NCBI GenBank assembly: GCA_905221605.1 | Contig: CAJNDS010001291.1 | Location: forward strand, 87,001-151,000 | From: Symbiodinium natans | Lineage: Eukaryota; Sar; Dinophyceae; Suessiales; Symbiodiniaceae | Reading direction: 5' to 3' | DNA: 64,000 bases | In this document: positions 33,420 to 44,800 of the stretch, piece after piece | How the letters are laid out: every line of letters begins with the position of its first letter | Position numbering within the stretch: position 1 is the first letter of the stretch | Notes under the pieces: generated by a model | Told to the model about the DNA's origin: nothing | What the model saw: only the letters and a program-made list of their open reading frames with translations | Database searches by the model: none | Translations under genes and position numbers: made by a program

Positions 33420-33460
33420 GGAGGGGGGGGCTTAAACCCTAAACCCTAACAGGTGTGAAC
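33420..33460. repeat. Telomere-like words at a G-run
   Basis: CTTAAACCCTAAACCCTAAC follows a G-run at 33422-33430. This is an interstitial plant-type telomere-like repeat, about two units. Confidence 0.6.
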
Positions 33461-33799
33461 ACATGGAGCTCAGTGGAACAGCCCTAAAGGTCTAAACCCC
33501 TTCAACCCAAATTGTACACCCCAAGTCCGAAATCCCAAACCTCAATTCCCTGTTTAAGGCCGGCCAAAGGAAAGAGCCAAGCTGACGTTTTCCAGGAGTA
33601 CTCGCCACTGGAAGCTGGCAACTTGCTACCTCGACTTTACCGACACATCCTATAATGCCCTTACGATAACCCCCCAAGCCCAAAAACGCATCTAACAAAA
33701 ACTATACACCCCCAACACCTCAGCATTAGAAGGCACTCTTCGGCCCCACCTTGTCGAGCTTGAGGTCGCACTTCCAGCCAGCCCCCCCAGCCTCCCCGC

Positions 33800-34055
33800 C
33801 GTTTAAGCTTGCTGGGCCCATGATGCAAGCAGTGGGGGGGGCTGCTCCCCCTGCTCTTGCGGGCAAGCTTGCTTCAAAGCAGAGGAATCCCTGCGAAACC
33901 CATGATGCGAGCATTGTGTTTGCAAACGGGGGGGCCCCCGACTTTCTGTGTCCCTTCCAAACCCACGATGCGAGCATTGTGTTTGCAAAAGGGGGCGGGG
34001 GGGGGGGGGTGGGGCTCCCCCACCCCTCCGCCGCCCCCGTTTTTTTTTTTTTTAC
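33800..34055. repeat. Hairpin- and duplication-rich segment with homopolymers
   Basis: GATGCGAGCATTGTGTTTGC occurs at about 33904 and about 33968, with a related word at about 33821. AAGCTTGC and GCAAGCTT face each other near 33805 and 33860. Runs of G, then C, then T (about 33990-34053) end the segment. No gene is supported. Confidence 0.7.
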
Positions 34056-34116
34056 AGCCCGGCAAGCCTGTTCCAATATATCGAAATATGATATGATGAT
34101 TTCAATGAGAATAATA

Positions 34117-34146
34117 TATACATACATATATATATATATATATATT
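34117..34146. repeat. (TA)n microsatellite
   Basis: Alternating TA/CATA run at the left edge of the second A+T-rich island. Confidence 0.85.
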
Positions 34147-34186
34147 GTGGCTATGCTTACACTTGCAGCTTATTATTTGATAATGA

Positions 34187-34396
34187 TGTATATGCAGGGG
34201 GGGGCAATTCTTATGGACAGTGAAACAATCCAAAAGAGATCTTGCCACAACAAATAATCCAACAAAAACAGCGAAAATGCGGTACTTATGGACCAATTGC
34301 CAATGTGACAAGATTAAAGTGATGATGATTAGTGAATATAATTGCATCCAATGTCAAATGCAAAAGCGAATATTTTTGTTGCTTTTTATCAAATGA
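34187..34396 (+). pseudogene. A+T-rich coding relic 2 with paired cysteines
   Basis: The frame is open from 34187 to a TGA at 34394-34396, with an internal ATG at 34277. The C-terminal 39 residues contain TNCQCDK and NCIQCQMQK, giving a C-X-C-X13-C-X2-C arrangement that could bind a metal ion. Codon third positions are A/T-rich, like relic 1. No family is recognised, and the frame is short, so it is either a fragment or a small independent ORF. Confidence 0.3.
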
Positions 34397-34912
34397 ATAT
34401 TGTAATTTCTGAAGAGTATGAATAAACTTCAATATGTTGATCATGAATGTGTGCTTGAAACAAATTTTCGCACCCTAAGCCTGCTTGTCACCCCGGTAAA
34501 ACTTTCCGAGAGAGCCACCGATAGCGAACAGACTTTCGGGGGACAGCATCGATCTAACGCTAAAGGCCCGCTTCGGCCTTAGGCTGAGGAGTTTGGAAAA
34601 CATTCTAACGAACCGGCCACTTAATCCACCTTTCGGGATGCAGTCGGTGACCCGTCCACCCCCCACACTCTTCCCCCCCCCCCCCATACTTCTTGACTAC
34701 ATCGTTTTCCCCGCACCTATCCACCCCTGTCTTGTCGTTTTTCCTCCGCTGTCTGTGGAACCTGTCCCCCGCGCCAGCGCGATTTTGAGGTGCGGCGAGT
34801 CCCGCCAACCCTACCCTGCGCTTCAAATCATATTTTTTCCTAGAACCCCTCGAAGTCCATCACACCATCCATGCACGCATCATCCATCATGACATCCATC
34901 CACGCATCAATG

Positions 34913-35021
34913 ATATGGGTGGCTGTCAAAATTATGATCCCTTTTGGGGTACCCTAAATATTAGGTGCCGTATTATTATGGGGACCCAAAAAGGGACCAT
35001 GATTTTGACAACCACCCATAT
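34913..35021. mobile_element. MITE-like palindromic element, about 109 bp
   Basis: The first and last about 37 bases are inverted repeats (left ATATGGGTGGCTGTCAAAAT..., right its complement) with about three mismatches and one indel, around a 34-bp loop containing TATTAGG. Flanking TA or ATAT on both sides could be a target duplication but cannot be told apart from the inverted repeat. It has no coding capacity. Confidence 0.7.
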
Positions 35022-37955
35022 AACGAAATATAGCGAAGAAACCCCGAAGACAACCTGAAAAGCCCTTCGCCACGCGTTCGGGGATGGATGGGGCCAACAA
35101 AATTTGCGCGTTTTGGGATTTGAAGTTCAGTGCTTCGGATGCGAGGGCTTCGTGCGGAGGGCCTAGTTGAGCCGCACATTTCAGGGTTCAGCCGGGTTTC
35201 TCTAGGTGCCAATGTGACGGCGCCTTGAAGCGAAAGCTATGTCAATGTATGTTGTCAGCGCCCAGGCAAGTTCAGGAGATCCTGAACACCATAGCGTCAG
35301 ACCATGCCCGGGAACTTGCCAAGGCCAGGATGGCCAGGTTCGTTGTTCTCAGCAGGTTCGAGGCGGTGTCAGCCGGTGTCGTAACGCCAAAACTCTTGAG
35401 AACTCCTAGGCCACGATCCCCGGAAGCATATCTGGCTCTGCAAACTGGGAGTCTTTTCTACAATCCTTTTCCCAAGAGCCCTCAGCCGACGCCACCAAAA
35501 AAGGCACGGGAGACGCTGCCTGTGGTGGAGTGCCGGGCCCCGGTTCGGCCTTTGCCGTGTCGTTTGAGCTGAAACCCAGATCCCAGCTTTCAGTTCAGGC
35601 TCCTGGAAGATCCTGCACAAGCGGATCAGAACTTTTTGTCCGTTCGGTGGCTTGGGCTTCAGGTTTCTCGGGTCGACGGATTCGGTGTGGTGTCTGCTTT
35701 TGTGAGCTCTCATGCTGCAGGGCGGTTCGGAAGCGCTGAAAGTCTCAGCGAGTTTGTTCCCTCCGCGGTGCTGTTTGTATTCGCGGCGGAAGGATCTATG
35801 GCTAGTATGTTGCTTTGTTCCAGCACCCGGAAGCAATTCATGATGTTTGCCTTTGAGCCTCGCGACACTCTCTAAGATGTACGAGGGAAGGTCATTACAG
35901 TAGGTGTCTGGGCGGGACGGCAACTGCCTTTTTTGAGATTTGGTCAAGGAGCCGCTTTTCTCAGTTTACCCTCTCTTAGCAACATCCGCCACAGGTGCTG
36001 TGCAGGCCCGCCCCCAGCACCACCTCCCGCGCATCCGGCACCACACGCGCCTCGGCTGGGCAGGTTCAAGTCTCCTGAGTTTTGAGTCTTGATGTATCTT
36101 AATGTCTTAATCTTCGTTTGGAGAGGTTCAAGCTGACTCGGATCATGCCGAACTGCAGAAGTGACTTTTGCAACCTCGGGCATCCTGACTTTGAGGTGCC
36201 ACCGGCTCGACCGCCGCCGCCAGCACCCATCACCAATGCGGAGCCAAAGGAGACACGGGAGACCAAGGCACCAGAGGCAGGGAGCAAAAGACTCCTTTAC
36301 ACCACTGAACATCACTGAACATCACTGAACATCCCCGAACCCTGATGTGCAGTCCGCATGGTTGCGCTTGGACGTCTTGGCACCTCCTGATGTTGGCACG
36401 TTCCCGCTTCGAACCGTCACCTGCAAGCGGGGACAGGATGGGACAGCCTTGCGCAAGAATGCGGAGAAGAGAGAGCAACCCTTGCCCGGGCCGTGTGCAT
36501 TTCGAGCTGCGCAGGGCCCCCCTGTCGAAGTGGCGGCCGTCAATTGGGATGACAAAGTTACCAGCCCAGTCCAGAGAGAGTCAGGCTTCTTTGGGAGTTT
36601 TTTGTGCCATTTGCTCGAGGTGGATCATTTCGGATCACTAGGCCTTGTAAGATATGACAGAGGTGCACGCCTGGCTGTGCAAGCCTTGAGTTTTGCCATG
36701 CTCGTGACATCGCCGCGCCGCAGGACGAGTAGCAGGAGGGAGCGGCAATGCCGAAGTGAAAGTGAAGTCATGGGCTTTCTATGGGGTTGCTTTCCCAAGC
36801 CTGCCCTTGTTGAACATGTGTATGCACCAGCCCATGCCGTGTACCCGAAGGCCCCAGAGGACCAGGAGAGTTACGGTTGCTAAAGCAATCTGGTAGAGCC
36901 ATGGACGGGGCACACTCCTTAGCAGACAGTCTCCATCTCATTCCTGACATCTCGTCGCCGCTTGATCGAAGTGGTAGAATTGAGAAACCACATCCAGATT
37001 GGCGGTCTAGGAAGACCGGTTGGGGTCTTTTACGTCATTTTTGCGCCGCCCTCAGAAGTAGGGCAGACATTTTTTCCCAGGAGAGCATGTCAAGTGTTGT
37101 TCCGAGGAAGCTCAGCAAGCACAAGGTCTCAGCCAAGGTGGAGGCCATAACAAGCGAGGACGCGTGGGCTAGCAAATCTCCCCCCCCCATTCCTCTGCTT
37201 GTGGGGGGTAACTCTCGAGGTGATGAGTGAAAATGTCGGGGAAGTTGCAGTTGCAATTCCACAATCAAGGTCCATACATTCCTAAGCCATAGGTCAACCC
37301 GCAACCGTGAAGGCCCCAAGCAAAATGAGAGCTCAATTTGTACAGAGAGTTCAGGTAGCTTGGAGAGTGCAAAACGTCAGGTTGCTTTTGAAGTCCTCTT
37401 GGGGCTGGGAGTTGAGGACTTGAGTCACTTGAGGCTGCGGAATCAAAAAGAATCATAGGGAACGCGGGGCCAAGATGCAAGGAAACCTCGGACTTCGAAG
37501 TCGATGCTCAGTGGAAGCTGCCCCAAGTGCCGCAGGTGGGACATAGCTGGTGGTTTCGGGCATAGCGTTCGTGGCTTCTGTTGCTGCACTGTGATGGCCT
37601 GCATCATCATGATAGCCTAGTCACCACTGCATCATGTTTCTCTTGAGACAACAGCCTGTTCTTCAGTAACTAAATAGTTGGAGGCAACTTTCTGCAGTTC
37701 CAATTCCGACTCGTGAAAGGCGGTCAGGTTTTGCTTTCAGTTGAAGTTCTCGGAGATAGGTGTCGCACGATAGGGAACTGGGAACCCGGCCGGCAGCCGT
37801 GAAGGGGGTTGAAGGGTGCATGGACAGCCGCGAAAACACAATACTTTCGTGTCGCTGGGGCCATGAGGGCTGAAGGAGTGCTGAGTTTCTACACTACTTA
37901 AGGCAGTGCTGCTGGAGCGGTATCAGGTGATGAAAGGCTTAGAACTGGCAACGAA
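35022..37955. other. About 2.9 kb with no supported gene
   Basis: A short tandem repeat (ACTGAACATC, about 3.5 copies) lies at about 36302-36335. Frames of 115-190 codons on either strand show no domain. One plus-strand segment near 36345-36560 has exon-like composition but no start or splice support that I can defend. Confidence 0.45.
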
Positions 37956-37959
37956 GCTT

Positions 37960-38275
37960 GCCGTGTCGTGTTCCAGAAACATCAAGAATCCTTGTGCAGT
38001 ATGTTGTAAAAAGAGGCAACAACGCTGTAAATACCGGTGTTTTGGGCATGCTCGTCAAAGGTATTCGCGTGCGCATGACAGCGTGTCTTGTTCCAGAAAC
38101 GTCAAACATCCATGACAGCGTGTCTGGTTCCAGAATCGTCAAGCATCTTTTCGCCATGGAGAGACGTGTCTTGTTCCACATCCTTGTGCAGTATGTTGTG
38201 CAGAGATTCAAAAGCGCTGTAAATACCAGTGTCTTGGGCGTGGTCGCCATATGAACGAATGGTGTTATACCCCCC
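37960..38275 (-). repeat. Inverted relative of the 15.9-16.7 kb repeat
   Basis: Read on the minus strand it carries, twice, the series CGACCACG/CGAGCATG, CCAAAACACCGGTATTTACAGCG, ACAACATACTGCACAAGGAT and a GTTCTGGAACAAGACACG word, matching the tandem pair at 15932-16680. A 37-bp internal duplication (GACAGCGTGTCTTGTTCCAG) lies at about 38078-38148. A C-run at 38269-38279 takes the place of the G-runs that precede the other copies. Confidence 0.8.
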
Positions 38276-38722
38276 CCCCGGCCTCCCACACCATGCCACC
38301 CCCGCGAACAGGAAACATGCTGGCCGTGTAAGGCGCGAGGTCCCACTACCAAGCTGGCCAAGCCAGAGCGGCGAGGGGAGCCCTTAACCTCATTACGTCC
38401 GCAGGGGCCGACAAGGCAGAAGGAGTACGAGGACTGCGCGCATCCTTGCAAAATCAGTGGATGTGACTCGAAGCCCAGGCCTCTTGTCCAAGCACCCAAA
38501 CTGACATCCATTGACCTGTTGGGGCTTTACTGCAGATTGCATGAAGGGACGAGCAACTGTTGTGACAGATGTATACGGTTGCATGAGAACGTGCGGCAAG
38601 TAGCAGAGAGCACAGAGCAAGCAGCAGGTTGTCATGGGATGTTCATAGGATCTTGCATGTGATCTTCCGATATCTTCCATGTTCTTACGCCTTTGGCCAA
38701 TGCATCCTCCCTGGTTTTGCAG

Positions 38723-38857
38723 ACTCCAGGAAGACGATGGCGTAGAAGTCTGGATTGGAGATCCTGGTGATACGCTTGACCCTTTTCCGAAAGAGTCCAA
38801 AGAGACTCGGCGGCAGCTTTTCATGTTCATGCTCGCTGATTTCTCATTAACATTCAG
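38723..38857 (+). CDS. Candidate internal exon, unknown protein
   Basis: 135 bases (45 codons, phase-neutral) lie between a good acceptor (TGGTTTTGCAG, ending 38722) and a GT donor (ATTCAG|GTCAAA at 38857/38858). The frame reads LQEDDGVEVWIGDPGD and FMFMLADFSLTF, a balanced acidic then hydrophobic peptide without repeats. Both splice signals and the multiple-of-three length support an exon. No family is recognised and no neighbouring exon could be placed. Confidence 0.3.
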
Positions 38858-40435
38858 GTCAAACATAGGTCGAACTCAGGCGTCTTTTGGCAAAGGCAAG
38901 CAGAAAACTCAGGGCCTGAAGCACCCGATGCAAGCACCCGATGCCGCAGCCACAAGCTTTTCGTCAAGCTCAGCGTTTCCCTTTGTCTAACTTTTGACGG
39001 GTCCTTCTGATAATGCTAATGCTGATGCATGGCACACGTCTTCTGATTGTAAACGCTTGCACGCGCCGCCTCGGCAGCCGGGCCGGCCCAGAGCATGCAG
39101 CATGTGGAGATGACGCCTGGAGGCGCCCTCTAGGGGGGTCCCGTCGGCGTCCCCACTAGGAAGGGTTGGTTGGGGAAGGAGCGGCACAAGTACGCTTATT
39201 GGCAGGAAGCTGACAAAGAGGGGGAGAAGGTTTTATGGTTGGACAGGGGTGCAATGCGGAGGGGGTCGGTGGGCGGAGGGGAAGGGGGGAGGGGGGGGGG
39301 GAGGGTGCGGGGGTGGAGGGAGGAGTTTTGTGCATTTGCTCTGTAGGAGCTGCCGACAGCCACGGCATCGGTTTGCAGCTGCTCCAAGCGATCGGGGGGG
39401 GGGTCCCACACAGAGGGGGGAAGGGGAGTGTCACAAAATTCTGAGGGAAGGGTTGGGTTAGGGGGAAGGAGACCGGATCCAGGTCTGCTTGTTCCAGACG
39501 CTTCTCGGCAGGAAGCCGAGGCGAATTGAACAGTTGTAAACCCTGAGCCTCTCCACCAGGTCAGACGACAGCAGAGACAGGAGATGCGGGAGGAGATGAT
39601 GCTTCGCCGAAATTTCACAAACCTGTTTTGTCAAGTTAGGATGGAGCTCTTCAGGGTTGCGCGGGCCTCGCAAGCAGGAAAGGAGGTGAAGGAGCGGAGG
39701 CGTTTGGGTGCAGGTTGAACTAAACTCACATTCCGAGGTTCGAGTCTGGAGATCAGATTCCACAGCAGCTTAGGGTTAAACACTAGTGCTGAGCTGAAGC
39801 TCTGGCTTGGTCCTTCGGGAGATGCCGAATGTGAGCTGCCCAAAGTAGCAGCAGTTGCCTGAAGCTTCGCTCAGGCTCAGGCTTGCGCTTCAATTCAAGT
39901 GTTTAGCTTCAACGGAACCCTGCAAAGCCCAGGAATCACGTCCTCCAGGCGTGGCTTAGGAAGCATGGCTTCTCCAGCGCCTTCGTCGGCATGTCATGGG
40001 CTGTGGAGTTGTGCGGAGTCCTCGGCCCCAGTTGCAGGTGCCCCACTCTACTTTTTTTCTATTGCGCATGCCGTGAGTTCTCCTGCGCCTGGCCTTAGCC
40101 TGGGTGCAAGTTTCAAAACCGGCAAGGCGTGTGCTGTGGATGGTGCACAGGCGCTTGCTTGTCTCAGTAGTCTCCAATTCTGTATAGACAGATTTCATGA
40201 ACACTTTCCAGGAGGACAAGCACAGAATCAGCAGTGGAATTTGCATCTGCTGTGGTGTCTCTCTCTCGCATCTTCTGTGGAATCTCAGTGCTTGCTGTCG
40301 TGGTTTGGTTCTCCGCTGGTTTTGCTTGGGCTTTCGCGTAGGACACGGGCCAATCAAGATGCCACAGCATCTTGCTATGGATAGGTGCGCTAGGTGGAAG
40401 GTGACACTGACATTGCTAATGTTGCACTGTCTTTA
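38858..40435. other. About 1.6 kb with no supported gene
   Basis: A G-rich segment (about 39240-39470) with runs of G is present. Frames up to 161 codons show no domain. Confidence 0.45.
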
Positions 40436-40440
40436 GTATG

Positions 40441-40545
40441 GGGGGGGCCCCCCACCCCCCCCCCCCCCCAAACAAATTTGGGACCCTCTATAAACGCATG
40501 GCCCGGCGACCCCCCCAAATTGGGGGGGGGGGGGGGGGCCACCTC
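40441..40545. repeat. Homopolymer G/C foldback
   Basis: A C-run followed by AAACAAATTTGGG at about 40457-40483 faces CCCAAATT plus a long G-run at about 40513-40540. The arms are complementary and could fold. GGGACCCTCTATAA inside resembles the TTATAGAGGGTA words of the adjacent 121-bp repeat. Confidence 0.75.
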
Positions 40546-40619
40546 AGGGCCTCAAGCCTTCAGGACCTCAAGGCCTGACGTTTTCCAGCCTTCAAGATTC
40601 CTGGAGCCCCCCAAGGCCT

Positions 40620-40850
40620 TCAGGGCCTCAAGCCTTACTGCGTAAGCCCTTAACCCCAAACACAAACCCTTAAAAACACATCATCCAAAAAAACTTGGTA
40701 TTATAGAGGGTAGCCAGACAAACTTACCAAAGACAGCCTGTCAGGGCCTCAAGCCTTACTGCGCCGTAACCCAAAACACAAACCCTTAAACAAAAAAAGT
40801 CCGGAAAAACTTGTTATAATAGACGGTACCCAAACAAACTCGGTTCGCTG
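40620..40850. repeat. 121-bp tandem duplication
   Basis: TCAGGGCCTCAAGCCTTACT begins at 40620 and again at 40741. Both are followed by CAAACACAAACCCTTAAA, an A-run, AACTTG-TAT-ATAGA-GGTA and CCA-ACAAACT words. The second copy is slightly shorter and diverged. Further CCTTCAGG/CCTCAAGG words lie just upstream (about 40540-40620). Confidence 0.85.
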
Positions 40851-41587
40851 AATAAATTTTCGAAACTTGTGATTATAGACCCCTCTTATACTAAAGTCAG
40901 TCCAACATTAGCAAGGCTTTACAACGTGATCAGGATAACTCGCCTACCCTGCATCGACATTGAGAGAACCCTTGAAGCTCTGAAGCCGCAACAAGCAGAG
41001 AACATTCCGAGACCCTTCGATCTCCTCGAGACTCCGCTTTTGCAAGAGGTCGCTTTGCGAGTTAGGCTAAACGGCTTCTTGCATCTCGTTGAAAAGCATC
41101 AGTACAAGCGCCAAAAGCTCGCAGCCCAGGAGATGTCACAGAGCCCAGGATGCCAAAAGGCCGCCGACATTTGCTTTCAAAGCACCTCTCTTACTCTCTT
41201 ATACTCTCTTATACTCTCTTAGTTGAGCATCTCTTTTCATGTCAAGTGTACTTAGCTTGCCCCACGTCTCAGAGTCTCACATCCCGCGGCAGCATTGCAT
41301 ACCATCACAAGGGAGTCGTCAAAGAGCACGGGGGTATCTCGCGACTTCTTCCTGCGAAAACAGAGAAAGGCACAGCGAGGAGGGAGGCGTGAGCGAAGGG
41401 CGCAACTCCATGATTCCTTTGGCCGCTTTGGCCTGGCCACACACGTCGTCTACAAGCTAGCAGTCAGGCATGCAGACTGGTTCCTTTGCGGCAGCGGTCG
41501 GCATTGCCGAGCAGCCCCAGCACCAAGTTAGAGCCGGCAAGATCAGCAAACTCGCAAATTCTTTTGCCCTCAGCACGGCTTGCTTAA

Positions 41588-41671
41588 AGTTTCGTCCGCT
41601 CTGGAGGCTGCTTCATTTGGAAGGAGGAAACCGTGTGGCCCATCCACGTGGCTGCACGGCTGGGAGATGCG
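41588..41671 (+). CDS. Ankyrin-repeat exon A (partial)
   Basis: The frame is open from 41588 after a TAA; a possible AG|G acceptor at 41606 would start the exon at 41607. The segment encodes WKEETVWPIHVAARLGDA. PIHVAARLGDA is the first-helix signature of an ankyrin repeat (consensus TPLHxAAxxGH). Ankyrin repeats mediate protein-protein binding. The reading frame continues into exon B only if 41672-41772 is removed. The function of the whole protein is unknown, because only one repeat can be read. Confidence 0.55.
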
Positions 41672-41772
41672 GACGCTGAGCTTGCTCATGTGTACATCAG
41701 CCTGTGTGGATGTGCATTCGGCGACAAACCCCTTGCCCGAACCCTTAAGATTGAGAGCAGCCGCAAACTTAG
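41672..41772 (+). other. Probable 101-nt intron (GA donor, AG acceptor)
   Basis: Removing GACGCTGAG...AACTTAG joins exon A (ending ...GATGCG) to exon B (GAGATTGTC), so the ankyrin motif reads continuously as GDA-EIVRLLL. Dinoflagellate introns are known to use GC and GA donors besides GT and often have G after the acceptor AG, as here. In-frame TAG sits exactly at the acceptor, so exon B cannot be read through without splicing. Confidence 0.5.
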
Positions 41773-41853
41773 GAGATTGTCCGATTGCTGTTAGCTGCCG
41801 GAGCAGACGCCAAGCAGCGTTCTTCGAAGGGGCGAATTCCAACGGACATGGCC
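41773..41853 (+). CDS. Ankyrin-repeat exon B (partial)
   Basis: Encodes EIVRLLLAAGADAKQRSSKG followed by RIPTDMA: the second helix (VRLLLAAGAD), the turn (KQRSSKGR) and the first part of the next repeat (IPTDMA) of an ankyrin array. The match covers the strongly conserved LLxxGAD word. The frame stays open to 42168, but recognisable ankyrin sequence stops at about 41853, so a donor may lie just after it. No other exons of this gene are identified. Confidence 0.65.
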
Positions 41854-44800
41854 CCTGTGCTGATGCTAGATGTTTCACCTACTGCTGTTGGTGGGTGCTT
41901 TCAGTGCATTCGCAACTTTGAATTCCCTTCGCTTTCGGAGGCACTGGAAGCCGACTTCTTCGGCTCGCACAAGGCCGTCCCCCGGCTGCAATGGAGTCCG
42001 GAGTGGTTTGCGCGGCAGTGTACCGGGTACTTCTTCGGTCTTCGGCAGCAACGAAAGAGCAAACCCAGCCTGAGGATCGAAGTTGGTGTTAGAGGATGTA
42101 GAGACGTGAGGCTCACGCCATGCAGACATGGCTCCTTGCACAAGTGGGCCGAAATCGACGATTGTTAAAGCCGTAGTTCTGGAGCATTCCGATCTGGGGC
42201 CAAGTGGCAAAGCACTCGTCATGACTGTATGGCTCATCCATCTCATTAAGCAGCTGCGAAGTCATGTTCAGACGTCTAAATCATGTTTGGGTCTGTTGTT
42301 TCCGCATAGGTTGCGGCGTGTTTTTGTGTTTGCCTTTCTGGTGAATGGCTAGGGCGCCCACGTTCAACACATTCAATCCACTCTGCTTTTCACTCTGCTC
42401 GTGACCCCCATAGCCCGTCTCAAATCTCAGGGCTTGCAAAGCCGAGGTCATCCAGACAATGGAGCTGCAGGTGAAACTGGATTGCCCGTTTAGGATCGTT
42501 GAGGTGTTTAGGAAGCTTAGGGGCTTTGAGCCTTCAGGAGGTCTGGGATTGAGGATTTCATGTGTTCAAGCAGGTTACAATCAGCTCACTTCGCTGGCCC
42601 AAAGGCCCTAAGTTACAGTTCCTAAGCTCACACAGCCCAGGAAGACTATGGGCCTCCGTGAGGCACTCAAACTGATGGGAGGCTGAGTAGTGCAAAGGGA
42701 TGGCCCAGTTTCTGCGGGTAGGGCAGGCCCCAGGGCTTCAGAGCAAGATGGCAGATGGCTGCTCTTTCTGAGCATGTTTCTCTGAAACTGGCTGCCGCTT
42801 TGCACTCTCAAAAGGGGGTTCGGCTTGAGAAATCACATACGATTCACAGAGCGGACCCGTGTTCACTTTCAAAGTTGCATAGCGTTTAACGGGGGGGCTC
42901 CTCCCCTTGGGGGCAGCTGCGGAATTTCCGAGATTTCTTGGCTGTTTACTTGGAAGGTAGTATTTTGTTGGCTTCCCCAGGTGCAGGACGCCCAATTCCC
43001 ACCTTTGGTTTCGAAATCAACGCCAGAGCTGGAGGCTTTGAGCATTCAACACCGGACTTGTGTTGAAGAGAGCTGCACCTCAGTCACCAACTCTGAGCAC
43101 CGGAATTTCAGGCCGGTGTGTGACGGAATGTTCTTCCTCTTTCTGCCTTGACCTATTTGCATTAGTTACAACCGCCAGTGTGGCCCGCGCGTTGACATCC
43201 TAAACGGCCGCGGGCATGCAGGTCGCGTGTTTCGCAGCAGTCTCTAAGACTAGCATGTGCGGAAATGAGTCTGGCAGTATGTTGCAGTATGTTGCATAGA
43301 GGTCCTTGTCAGGGCTTGGGGCGGCTGCACATAGACGACAATCCTAATCTCATTTAACAGCTTGAGGGACGCCGCTTGGGCTTGCTCTTTGCTGTGTTCC
43401 ACGAGCTTTTCAGGGACTACGAGAAGCGTTGCGTGCTGCAGCAATAGGATATTCCAGCAGTTTGCAATCATGGCCAAGTTGCAGATTGTCGAGCCTTCCT
43501 CTGCAATGAATCTTCGGTGTGCCTTGTGCGGAGGTGGCTTCGAGGAGTGACCCTATCGATCCCCCTGAAGTTATGTCTTTCTCGGTCGTTTGGCCGATTC
43601 CCAGGGCTCATCGGCCCCGCTCCTGAAGCTTGCCTTCGGCACAGGCACAGGCATGTGCCACGTTGAATATGCTTGGACTCCGGTGACTATCTTGGTTGGG
43701 TACCTTGCTCAGTCGGTCCACATGCGAGAGTCCAAGAAGCCTATGCGAGAATGTCCCCCAACGTTCCCCCATGTCTCCCGAAGAGGGAGCATAGTGGGTG
43801 TCCATATGTGCGCCGATTGTCATGCCATGTCCCACGGCCCCAGTCCATAAGCCCCAGACAATCACCATGGGTGCATGAGCAGTATTGAGCAGTCGTGAGA
43901 CCTTCAAGGTTTTCGATGCTTTCGCGAATTGCGAACAGAGACATGCACTAAATTCCAGATCCGCAACCCCCAACCCTGAAACTGCAACCTTTAGACTTTA
44001 GACTTTGCACGTTGAGCCCTGCACCCTAAATATTTCGGGGCTGGCGCGCATATGTTCTGGACATGCTGTTGCTGTGTCGGGGATTGGAGCGAATGCGAGC
44101 TTCTTCTGGGAGATTCCTTTCATGTCCCTACACTGCAGCAGCAGTTCTGATGCTTTATTCGAACGCGCGCTGCTCTGACTGCCATCCTGCCCGTGCTTAG
44201 CGGTGCTTAGGAGATTCGGGCAGCTTAGGGTACGTCAAACCACCTCGCATCTCGACGACTTCTGGCGGAGCCAAACCCAAACATTCGAAAGAAGGTCGAG
44301 CCCAGTCAAAGACAAGCCAAAGCCCACACAAGCTCTTGTGCAAGGCTGCCTATTGCCGCCTGGGGCATGACGACACTGATTCAGCAGCCACGCACATACG
44401 ATCTTGCTGTATAGCATGAACCAACCCTCCAACCCTCCTCCAGACGCTCCAGCCTTCCAGGCAGGAATGCCCGCCTCCCTCACTTATACCCATCCAGCGT
44501 GCGCACGAGCCCATACTGAGCTCTGAGAAACCACAAGAAACCCAGGACGCATCGAAGTTACTTCCACAGTATGGTCACCGGTGTTTGTTTCGAAGGTTAC
44601 GATCTTGCATTCGCTTTATGTAAGCATTTTCTGTGGCTTCCTAGCGGACCTTGCTGGCCTCCAACCCTGAGTCACTGTGAGTGCACGGAGAAGCACTGCC
44701 GGAAAGATCACGCGTTTTTATGGCAGCATCACATGCCTTCATCAAAAAAATATGGCAAACCACGTCTTCCCCGTTCGGGACGTGCAGAAGAGGACGGAAG

